From JAVBOF01 sp031550915 (GTDB lineage: Bacteria; Bacillota; Clostridia; Christensenellales; MGBC116941), in contig JAVBOF010000169.1 of assembly GCA_031550915.1 (NCBI GenBank), positions 1 through 31,335 on the forward strand: a DNA stretch of 31,335 nucleotides, written 5' to 3'. Below the pieces are notes generated by a model that was given only the letters and a program-made list of their open reading frames with translations, was not told the origin of the DNA and did not search any database. Of the stretch, positions 17,846 through 24,912 are shown one piece after another (the stretch's first letter is position 1; every line of letters starts with the position of its first letter). Position numbers and translations under genes: made by a program.

Positions 17846-19099
17846 TTATTTGATGTTTGTGAATTCGATATTTTTTGTTGCAATACCAGTCCAAAGCTCG
17901 TCTATCGAAGGATATTTATCCTGTGCCAATAGACCGGTTCTTACGCTATCCACATCAGATTTGAATGCATCAAAGTCTGCCTGATACTGCTCGACAGTGT
18001 AGTTTGGAACTCGCCAATGCTCTGTCGCTAATCCTACCGCATTATCGTCTACATTAAACCATTTAAATGTTCCTCCAGGGAACGAGCCGTCATATACTGT
18101 TGCTACAGCATTGGAAACTGTTAGTTCCAGACGCTTGACTGGCGATGTCAATACGTTTTCGGATTCAACTCCCTGGTCAACATCAGCACCAAAGCATGGC
18201 TTTTTGGCCGTCTCAGCTGCCGCAAAGAGTGAATTGTTTCCTCCAGCTATCATCGGCATTATGAGATCTAGGCCGTCTGCATACCACGATGCTGCCAATG
18301 TCTGAACTTCGGGAGATGCTGCAGATGTATTGGCATATGTATGCCTAACCTTTATTCCTTGAATATTTTCTTTACCTGCCGCATAATTGATTCCCTGTAA
18401 ATAACCCCAGGTCCATATATTCATCGGGGGAATATCAAGTCCAGTGATAATACCAATATTTTTGAAGCCACCTTTTACTGCTGCGACGCCAGCTAAGAAG
18501 CCAGCTTGGTCGGCCTGGTGAAAAATGGCATAATGGTTTTTTGCCAAATCCGTTTCAACGCCATTTGCTTCAACCGAGATGAAATGTGTGTCCGGATAAT
18601 CATTTTGCGCAACTGCCAGCGCTTCAACTGGTTGGAAACCTAAACAAACTACTACTTCTGTTCCGCTGTTTACTGCGGTTGCTATCGCATTACTGTATCC
18701 TTGCGTGGAGTTATCGTTGGGTCTGTACCAAGTGTAGGTCTTACCATTTGCATCGCCATAGTTCTTGACGCCTTCCCACGTCTTTTGAATCCAGCCTTTA
18801 TCATTTATTCCCAATGCATCGTCAGCGGGGACTATAAAGGCTATGTTGGCTCCTGCGACTGCTTCTCCGCTGCTTCCTGCTGCCACGTCAGGTGCCGGTG
18901 CTTGGGCCGCATCCGATGCCGGTGCTTGGGCCGCATCTGAGGCAGGCGCTTGGGCCGCATCTGAGGCGGGCGCTTGGGCCGCATCTGAGGCAGGCGCAGG
19001 AGCCGCATCCGATGCCGGCGTTGCTCCACCACTGCAAGCTGACAATGTAAATAGCATCATAATGGCAACTGTCAATATCAGTATTCTACTTTTTTTCAT
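17846..19099 (-). CDS. BMP-family ABC transporter substrate-binding lipoprotein with tandem-repeat linker (module B)
   Basis: A 417-residue receptor. Residues 1-22 form a lipoprotein signal (KK, hydrophobic core, lipobox LSAC) with C22 as the lipid anchor. Residues about 25-75 are a low-complexity linker of repeated APASDAAQ octapeptides. The BMP domain starts at ANIAFIVP, with NDKGWIQKTWEGV where classical members have DxSFNxxxxxG, hinting at altered ligand contacts. Later blocks (WGYLQGINYA, IAGGNNSLFA, CFGADVD) match the module A receptor. A GGAGG ribosome site precedes the ATG at 19099; a TTG at 19111 would overlap it. The receptor captures the substrate at the outer membrane face; its identity is unknown. 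Confidence 0.93.
   Translation of the reverse strand: MKKSRILILTVAIMMLFTLSACSGGATPASDAAPAPASDAAQAPASDAAQAPASDAAQAPASDAAQAPAPDVAAGSSGEAVAGANIAFIVPADDALGINDKGWIQKTWEGVKNYGDANGKTYTWYRPNDNSTQGYSNAIATAVNSGTEVVVCLGFQPVEALAVAQNDYPDTHFISVEANGVETDLAKNHYAIFHQADQAGFLAGVAAVKGGFKNIGIITGLDIPPMNIWTWGYLQGINYAAGKENIQGIKVRHTYANTSAASPEVQTLAASWYADGLDLIMPMIAGGNNSLFAAAETAKKPCFGADVDQGVESENVLTSPVKRLELTVSNAVATVYDGSFPGGTFKWFNVDDNAVGLATEHWRVPNYTVEQYQADFDAFKSDVDSVRTGLLAQDKYPSIDELWTGIATKNIEFTNIK
18897..19016 (-). repeat. Five in-frame 24-bp tandem repeats encoding the Ala/Pro linker
   Basis: Five consecutive 24-bp units (18897-18920, 18921-18944, 18945-18968, 18969-18992, 18993-19016) share the core GGGCCGCATC and encode APASDAAQ-type octapeptides. 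The three central units are nearly identical, differing at one or two bases. The unit length is a multiple of three, so copy-number change would keep the frame. The repeat forms a flexible spacer between the lipid anchor and the binding domain. Confidence 0.9.
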
Positions 19100-19648
19100 A
19101 ATAACCTCCAAAATTCAAATCATTTTTGTTTTGCTGAAAAGATTATTCATCTGCAAGAAAAGACGCCTGAAAACAGATTACCTTCACCGGCAAATGAGTA
19201 GGATGGGAGCTTTTCAAAACAAATCAGCTCTTGATGAAACAAAGGAACGCATTTTACTCGAATGGATTTCTCTCAGTTAATTGTTCAATCCTTTATTATG
19301 TAGTGCTAAATTTAATAGTTTTTATAATCATTAATAATTCACAAAAACGCTGTTTTCATTTACAGAATTGAAAAAGAATCCCTGGGGCATATATTTTTTG
19401 CATAAACCGAATAATTTTTCGAACAACATCAAATGCGGACTTAATGGTCGACGACACCACCCGTGCCCTTCAATAATAATTTTCTACTGCCTATTTTTTT
19501 GATTATTCGGCTTCCTGAAAACCAAAATAGTGTTCAAAAGCATTTAGCACTGCCCATACCACAACAGCAACTGAGAACCGCATTCAAAAGCCCTACCTCC
19601 TCTCAAAATCAGATAATCGTCTGTCCGTTCCTGCGATCATATGATGCA
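19100..19648 (-). other. 549-bp intergenic region upstream of the module B transporter operon
   Basis: This gap separates the ADH stop from the binding-lipoprotein start and likely carries the transporter promoter. The part near 19290-19400 is AT-rich, but I cannot pick a convincing -35/-10 pair. On the minus strand a strong GAGAGGAGGT ribosome site (19595-19604) precedes short open frames, listed separately. Two complementary 9-base arms at 19407-19415 and 19502-19510 are too far apart to trust. Confidence 0.4.
19503..19583 (-). CDS. Possible 26-residue peptide or leader ORF after ADH
   Basis: An ATG at 19583 opens 26 codons (beginning MRFSVAVVVW) ending TAA at 19503. It lies about 11 bases downstream of an excellent ribosome site, GAGAGGAGGT, at 19595-19604. 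A TTG at 19587 in another frame has better spacing and would give 17 codons with three consecutive Cys. No homologue is recognised. The sequence could be a leader peptide, a decayed gene start, or chance. Confidence 0.2.
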   Translation of the reverse strand: MRFSVAVVVWAVLNAFEHYFGFQEAE

Positions 19649-20689
19649 TCACATAGTAATTGTCACTTTAATACATTTGTTATCTTGGATATTCTTTGCA
19701 AATTTAAAAGCCTCATCTGCTTTTTCTAACGGAAATTGATGAGTGGATAGCATGGCTATATCTATTTTGCTTTGTTCTAAGAAAGTAATAGCCCTATGCC
19801 ATATTTTCGGGGCTCCGAGAAATCCTTGTATCTTCAACCCTTTCATCTGGATCTTTCCAATTTCCATACTGATTTCCTGACCTACGTTTACTCCAATATA
19901 GGATATCCGACCCAAATTTCTAGCAATATCTACCGACTGCTTCATACTTTCAAGGTTTCCCGAAGCTTCCACCACTAAGTCTGCGCCATACCCCTCGGTG
20001 AGGTTGAAAATCTTATCCTTCAGATCTTCATTTACAGGGTCGAATACAAGGTCCGCGCCAATCGCTTTTGCCATTTCTCGACGATAAGCCTGTGGTTCGG
20101 AAAGTACAACTTTTGCACCCATAGCCTTGGCAACAGCAACCGCACTAAGCCCGATGGAGCCACCGCCCTGTACAATTACAATATCTCCAGCATCACATCC
20201 CCCCATGCTGTATATTCCGTTATAGGCAATGGTAAAAGGCTCAATAAGCGAAGCCGTTTTCCAATCCAGGTCTTCTGGATATTTGTGCAAGAGCCATGGC
20301 ATAGTACTAAAGTATTCTGCCATCGCTCCATTGGTATTAATGCCTCTTTGCACAGGCGCCACTGTACAATAATCCTGTATGCCCTCCTGACATACCCGGC
20401 ATACTCCACATCCGCTGTTGCTTTCTCCAACCACTTTATCTCCAGGTTTTAAAGTATTTACATTCTTACCGATTTCAACAATTTCCCCTGCCCATTCATG
20501 CCCTCCGGTAAAAGGAAATGGGACAGGCACTATGTTGATTCCGGAAAGAACCATGATATCAGTGTGACAGATGCCGCATGCTTTTATTTTTACAAGCACC
20601 TCATTCTCACTGATATTAGGGATCGGTATATCCTTCAAAATGGCGTTGTTTGTAGATTCAAAAACGTATGCTTTCATCATTCCGGTCAA
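19649..20689 (-). CDS. Zinc-dependent medium-chain alcohol dehydrogenase (module B)
   Basis: An MDR-family dehydrogenase of about 346 residues. Numbering from MKAYVF, the catalytic zinc ligands are C37 (GICHTD) and H60-E61 (GGHEW), the structural zinc cysteines are C90, C93, C96 and C104, and the nucleotide-binding motif is QGGGSIGLS. The start is uncertain. The best ribosome site (GAGGTG, 20696-20701) is spaced 6 bases from a TTG at 20689, while ATGs at 20680 and 20677 are farther but match the family N-terminus. It shares fold and context with the module A dehydrogenase but is much more diverged from it than the GRE pair. It follows the VOC gene by 17 bp. Confidence 0.9.
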   Translation of the reverse strand: MTGMMKAYVFESTNNAILKDIPIPNISENEVLVKIKACGICHTDIMVLSGINIVPVPFPFTGGHEWAGEIVEIGKNVNTLKPGDKVVGESNSGCGVCRVCQEGIQDYCTVAPVQRGINTNGAMAEYFSTMPWLLHKYPEDLDWKTASLIEPFTIAYNGIYSMGGCDAGDIVIVQGGGSIGLSAVAVAKAMGAKVVLSEPQAYRREMAKAIGADLVFDPVNEDLKDKIFNLTEGYGADLVVEASGNLESMKQSVDIARNLGRISYIGVNVGQEISMEIGKIQMKGLKIQGFLGAPKIWHRAITFLEQSKIDIAMLSTHQFPLEKADEAFKFAKNIQDNKCIKVTITM

Positions 20690-20706
20690 AAATATCACCT
20701 CAAACA

Positions 20707-21141
20707 TCAAATATTAACTTTTTCACGCATATCACCTTCAAACAATTCGATTATATTGCCTGTATTATCCAAGATAAATATTCCGAATGTGCCCCAGCAT
20801 GGCGCAGTCATCACGATTTCTATTCCCATCTCTTCAAGCTGTTTCTTCGTTTCGTTCCTATCCTTTATAGTAAGGGCAAAGTGCTTGTTACCATGCGTCA
20901 TCATATCCTTATCAGGGTGCATTCGTTCATCGGGAAGCGGCTTGGCCTCTTGAGGAGAATAGAGTTCAAGCACGAATCCCGAATCCGGCGAATCTAAATG
21001 AGCGACCGGAACATCCAACTTGTCTATAACGTTTCGGCATAACAGTTTAAATCCTAGAACGTTCTCATACCATCTGATAGACTCCTCCAAATCTGCAACG
21101 CTTACGGCAAAGTGATTAGTTCGCAAAATGTCTATTGCCAT
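20707..21141 (-). CDS. VOC superfamily (glyoxalase/dioxygenase-fold) protein (module B)
   Basis: A 144-residue paralogue of 6230-6646. Metal ligands are conserved: H10 (NHFAVS), E59 (FVLELY), H87 (NKHFAL) and E132 (NIIELFE). The HPDKDM insert before the second half matches the module A copy. The gene lies 61 bp after the GRE-like gene. In both modules the VOC gene directly follows the GRE-like gene, the tightest linkage in the locus, which suggests the two proteins act on consecutive intermediates or in one complex. Confidence 0.9.
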   Translation of the reverse strand: MAIDILRTNHFAVSVADLEESIRWYENVLGFKLLCRNVIDKLDVPVAHLDSPDSGFVLELYSPQEAKPLPDERMHPDKDMMTHGNKHFALTIKDRNETKKQLEEMGIEIVMTAPCWGTFGIFILDNTGNIIELFEGDMREKVNI

Positions 21142-21202
21142 TCTTCATCCTCTTTCCACCATTCTATTTCCTACCAGTCAAATATCCTTCAAGTTAGCCA
21201 GC

Positions 21203-23575
21203 CTAATGGACTTCCATCGTCAGCCTGTTTATAATATCTTCCTGCAGATCCTCCCCCAGCTCTACAAAATACGCGCTGTAAGTTGCTACCCTTACAAGCA
21301 AGTCCTTATATTCTTCGGGGTTCTTTTGCGCCGCTCGCAAGGTGTCGGTATCAACGATATTATATTGCACAAAAAACCCGCCTTCCTCCAGAAAGGTTCT
21401 CATCATCTGTTCAAATTTCTTCATGCTCGGCCCGTCTTTTAGAGCTTCTGGACTGAACCGCATATTAAACACCGATCCATTTGTAAGTTTCACATGGTCG
21501 ATCTTTGCAACAGAGCGGTATGTTGAAACCGGTCCGCTGATGTTTCTGCCCTGATATGGGGAAATACCGCCTTCTGAGAGCGGCAAGAATGCCTTCCTTC
21601 CATCCGGCAACGCTCCAACGTCTTTTCCTAGGGCAATATTGGCAGTCAGCGCCGCTGGAGATACCGTTATGCTTGCTCCGCCAGCACTTCTATGGGGAGT
21701 GAGTATATCTACGCACATCATCAAAACGTCATTTACTATATAATCAACATAATCTATATCATTACCAAATTTAGGCGCGGCTGAAAGTAGCCTGAGCGTC
21801 TTTTCATGCCCTTCAAAATTGGCATCAAGAGCATCCACAAGTTCTTTCATCGTAATCGCTTTGTCTTCAAATACAACTTTCTTTATAGCTGCTAATGAAT
21901 CTCCAACGTTCGGGACTCCCGAAGGTGATATCGAAGAACGCGCATAATATGAGCCGCTATCCCACATATCTCGACCCTTTTGTATCGGTCCTTCGAACAA
22001 GCAAGAATGAAATGTTACCGGTCTATAGGTATAGTACATGTAGCGGTCGGAACTGCGGAGTGTGACAGCCACCGGCAAAGTATCCAAGCATTGAGTTTTG
22101 AACGCTTCCCATACATCTTCATATGATTCGAACTTTGTTGGGTCCCCCGTCCTTGGACCGATCTGCGTCCCATCCGAGCGTTTTTTGCCATCGTTGAGCG
22201 CAAGCTCTAAGAGTAAAGGCATATTGATGAGACTGCCGGGGGTATCCAATGATTTTCCTGCTATAGTAACTGTGCTACAGCCGGATATAAGGTAGTCTCT
22301 GGCATCCTCCAATTTATAACCATCGTGAAGTAATTGCTGGATTATGGTTTCATCACTCATAAACTTTATCTTTCCACGCAATGCTTTCGCAACTTCAATA
22401 GCTCGGATCACGAAAGAGCTTGGGGTTTTCTTGGATATTCTTACCACTAAATCGTTCTGTGTTAATCGCACATCAAGATCTGCATCAAGATAAAGATATG
22501 AAAGCTCGTTAACGGCATCGTGGCCACCCTTTGTAAGCCCTCCTATATCCACATTCATCGTTTGCGGCCAGCCTGTGAATATCCTGGAAGTTACATTATT
22601 ATAAACATTTACAACCCCGTTTGCCTTGATATACAACATGGACATCAATGCCCGGGCAAATTCATCCGTAATGGTGCCCGCTTCCTTCTCGCGCTTATAG
22701 AACGGATAGAGTATCTGATCCAGCCTACCGAAACAAAGCCCGTTTCCCTGTCCTTCAATATTTATTATTGTCCACGCCATAATTATTGATTGCACTGCTT
22801 CATGATAGGTACCCGCCGGATTCGCGGGTACCTTTGCACATATCCGAGCAATCTCTTGAAGCTCTGCTTTTCTTGCCGGATCTTTGCATGTTTTTGCCTG
22901 TTCCTCCGCCAGCTTTGAATATCTCATGGAAAAATCAATAGCCGCCTGGTTTGTTATCAATGCTGCTTCAAGGAACTGCAATTTTTCAAAATCCTCCGGA
23001 ATAGTAAGATCCAGCCCTGCTATCTCGTCCTCAATCTCCCGGCGAATACCATGCAATCCGACATCGATCAGTTTCTCATATTTTGCACCTACATGTGTCA
23101 GATAGTGGCCGTTATCACAGAATGTAGCTCCGCCTATCTGCCCTGTAAGTTGATAATTGTATAGCTTTTCGGGTATTTTGTTTGACCACATTGCCTTAAG
23201 GTTGCGCTGTTTCCAATAACCAAGCATATCATATATGATCTTCTGCTCATTCTTAGGTATTGGCATAAATGTATTTATTGGCCGTTCTGATATATCGTCC
23301 ATCTCTTCTTCTAAAAATTGGCAATTTATTTCCGGAAGAAGCATCGATCCCCTCCAATATTTAGTTATCCTGCCGACCAATAATTCATCATCATCAATTG
23401 AAACAGTTATTCCGTCCAACACCTTTTTCAATGCCATTGACTGGCGGAAAAAAGGCTCGCGCCCTTCCGTCTCCTTATATGATTCTGTGAACAATAAGGC
23501 TCTTTCAATACATACTGAAGGCTTAACAACCATATAGTCCCTTAGTCTTTTTATCCTTGCTGCGTAATCAGACAT
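21203..23575 (-). CDS. Glycyl-radical-enzyme family protein with Thr replacing the radical Gly (module B)
   Basis: A 790-residue paralogue of the protein at 6677-9052, roughly 70 percent identical by eye over its whole length. The thiyl Cys is C433 (DYLISGCSTVTIAGK, codon TGT at 22277-22279). T435 replaces the usual Glu. The C-terminal radical loop is LLVRVATYSAYFVELG, with Thr765 encoded by ACT (21281-21283) at the glycine position. The distance from Cys to Thr (332) is close to the Cys-Gly distance in glycerol dehydratase-type GREs (about 330), so the alignment is unambiguous. The start at 23575 has a GGGAGG site at 7 bases. The activase gene lies 105 bp upstream. The protein is intact and clearly under selection. 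The product is unassigned; annotation pipelines would call it pyruvate formate-lyase or glycyl radical protein. Confidence 0.92.
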   Translation of the reverse strand: MSDYAARIKRLRDYMVVKPSVCIERALLFTESYKETEGREPFFRQSMALKKVLDGITVSIDDDELLVGRITKYWRGSMLLPEINCQFLEEEMDDISERPINTFMPIPKNEQKIIYDMLGYWKQRNLKAMWSNKIPEKLYNYQLTGQIGGATFCDNGHYLTHVGAKYEKLIDVGLHGIRREIEDEIAGLDLTIPEDFEKLQFLEAALITNQAAIDFSMRYSKLAEEQAKTCKDPARKAELQEIARICAKVPANPAGTYHEAVQSIIMAWTIINIEGQGNGLCFGRLDQILYPFYKREKEAGTITDEFARALMSMLYIKANGVVNVYNNVTSRIFTGWPQTMNVDIGGLTKGGHDAVNELSYLYLDADLDVRLTQNDLVVRISKKTPSSFVIRAIEVAKALRGKIKFMSDETIIQQLLHDGYKLEDARDYLISGCSTVTIAGKSLDTPGSLINMPLLLELALNDGKKRSDGTQIGPRTGDPTKFESYEDVWEAFKTQCLDTLPVAVTLRSSDRYMYYTYRPVTFHSCLFEGPIQKGRDMWDSGSYYARSSISPSGVPNVGDSLAAIKKVVFEDKAITMKELVDALDANFEGHEKTLRLLSAAPKFGNDIDYVDYIVNDVLMMCVDILTPHRSAGGASITVSPAALTANIALGKDVGALPDGRKAFLPLSEGGISPYQGRNISGPVSTYRSVAKIDHVKLTNGSVFNMRFSPEALKDGPSMKKFEQMMRTFLEEGGFFVQYNIVDTDTLRAAQKNPEEYKDLLVRVATYSAYFVELGEDLQEDIINRLTMEVH

Positions 23576-23680
23576 TGCAATTCCTCCCAATCTTTAACCG
23601 TAAAGGACTTCTCACTCCTATTCGTTTGAAGTCTTTTTCTCGTTTCACATTTCCGTCTTTAATATAATCCATTTTTGCGC

Positions 23681-24607
23681 TTAGCCGCCAATCTGGGCAT
23701 TGATTCCATACTTTAAGAACACCTCTCTTGCCGGCGTCTCCATACTCTGTGGAAAATCCTCATCAAAAACCTTTGGTACGGGCCACCCCAGCTGACGATA
23801 CTTTATTTCAGCATATTTATGAAAGGGTATCAGGTCTACCCTCTTAACAGACTTCAAGCCCGAAATCAGAGCCGCTGTTTTTTTAAGGTTATCCTTTTTG
23901 TCTGTATATCCCGGTATCAGCGGAATCCGAATGATTATTTCCTTTTCCAACGAATCTCTAAATAGCAAGTTTTTTAGTATTATATCGTTTGAAACGCCTG
24001 TGCCTCTGATATGTGTCTCCCTATCAAGCCCTTTGATGTCATATAATACAAGATCCGCTTCAGCAAGGGCTTTCATTCCTGCTTCGTTATCTATATAACC
24101 GCATGTATCAAGTGCAGTATGGATGAAAGCAGATTTAAATTTTTCTATCAATGCTAATGTAAATTCCGGATAAAGCGTAGCCTCTCCACCACCGATACTA
24201 ACGCCTCCATCGGCGCCAAAATACGACTGGTCTTTTTCCACAACTTTAAACAATTCATCTACCGAATACATTTTTCCAAAAACACCAAGAGCATTAGCAT
24301 AACATTCATCGACACATAAAAAGCAATTATCGCATTTACTACGGTCAATTATTGCCTTTGGTTCAGATTCTTCATTCATCGATATTGCATGTTGCGGGCA
24401 GATACCAACACATTTTCCACATCCGGTACAATCATCCATAGTATATTTCAGTTCAAGATATTTTTTCTGACCTTCAGGATTACAGCACCATCTGCATCTC
24501 AATGGACATCCTTTTAAGAAAACCGTTGTACGAACGCCCCATCCATCAACAGTTGAACCGTGTACCATATTGAAAACAGGAGCTTGTAGACTTTCTTTTT
24601 TTTGCAT
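23681..24607 (-). CDS. Glycyl-radical-enzyme-type activase, radical SAM protein with two extra 4Fe-4S clusters
   Basis: A 308-residue radical SAM enzyme. The SAM-binding cluster is C34-x3-C38-x2-C41 (CPLRCRWC), followed by NPEG. The ferredoxin-like insert has two Cys sets, C60/63/66/70 and C92/95/98/102. The SAM-contact motif reads SIGGGEAT, where activases usually have SGGEP. The C-terminal part has PFHKYAEIKYRQLG, typical of GRE activases. The start at 24607 follows a GAGGT site; an upstream GTG adds six residues without support. It is the first gene of the leftward module B run and the only activase in the window, so it may serve both GRE-like proteins. Its expected substrate would be the RVxGY loop, which here contains Thr. 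Confidence 0.92.
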   Translation of the reverse strand: MQKKESLQAPVFNMVHGSTVDGWGVRTTVFLKGCPLRCRWCCNPEGQKKYLELKYTMDDCTGCGKCVGICPQHAISMNEESEPKAIIDRSKCDNCFLCVDECYANALGVFGKMYSVDELFKVVEKDQSYFGADGGVSIGGGEATLYPEFTLALIEKFKSAFIHTALDTCGYIDNEAGMKALAEADLVLYDIKGLDRETHIRGTGVSNDIILKNLLFRDSLEKEIIIRIPLIPGYTDKKDNLKKTAALISGLKSVKRVDLIPFHKYAEIKYRQLGWPVPKVFDEDFPQSMETPAREVFLKYGINAQIGG

Positions 24608-24912
24608 AATTCTAACCTCATGCACTTTCGATTCCAGTTTGTATCTTCTTGATATGATAAATTTGGTCTAAAGACTTTTGTGGTATCTTTATGTTTATGT
24701 TACTTTATGGGTTCAGGATTGTATAATACACAAAAAGAATCGATTTATCGCTAAAAGTGATTGTTTGTCTTCAAACCAACCCTCAAAGCGTATCGTGATA
24801 ATTGGTACGCAATGCCATAACTTATAGATATACTTATAACTAGTTTTGAGATAATGAAAATTCGTGTTTTATGTTAAATTGATATTATATAAAAAATTGA
24901 GGGGGTAAAAAA
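24608..24912. other. Divergent promoter region between activase and ene-reductase genes
   Basis: A 305-bp AT-rich region with no supported gene. For the rightward gene a plausible promoter is TTGAGA (24846-24851) with TATGTT (24870-24875) at 18-bp spacing. TATTAT at 24883-24888 is an alternative -10. A strong GAGGGGGT ribosome site precedes the ATG at 24913. For the leftward activase, a TATTAT-type element (palindromic GTATAATAC at 24721-24729) is the only -10 candidate. Confidence 0.4.

Noticed and set aside
18897..19016. CRISPR-like array
   Set aside because: Units are contiguous without spacers and encode an in-frame Ala/Pro linker in a lipoprotein.
1..19099. Calling the transporters purine nucleoside importers
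   Set aside because: BMP-family receptors often bind nucleosides, but the usual DxSFN motif is altered in the complete copy and no nucleoside catabolic gene is nearby; substrate left open.
19407..19510. 9-bp inverted repeat CCGAATAAT / ATTATTCGG as a terminator
   Set aside because: Arms are 86 bases apart in AT-rich sequence with no U-run; most likely chance.
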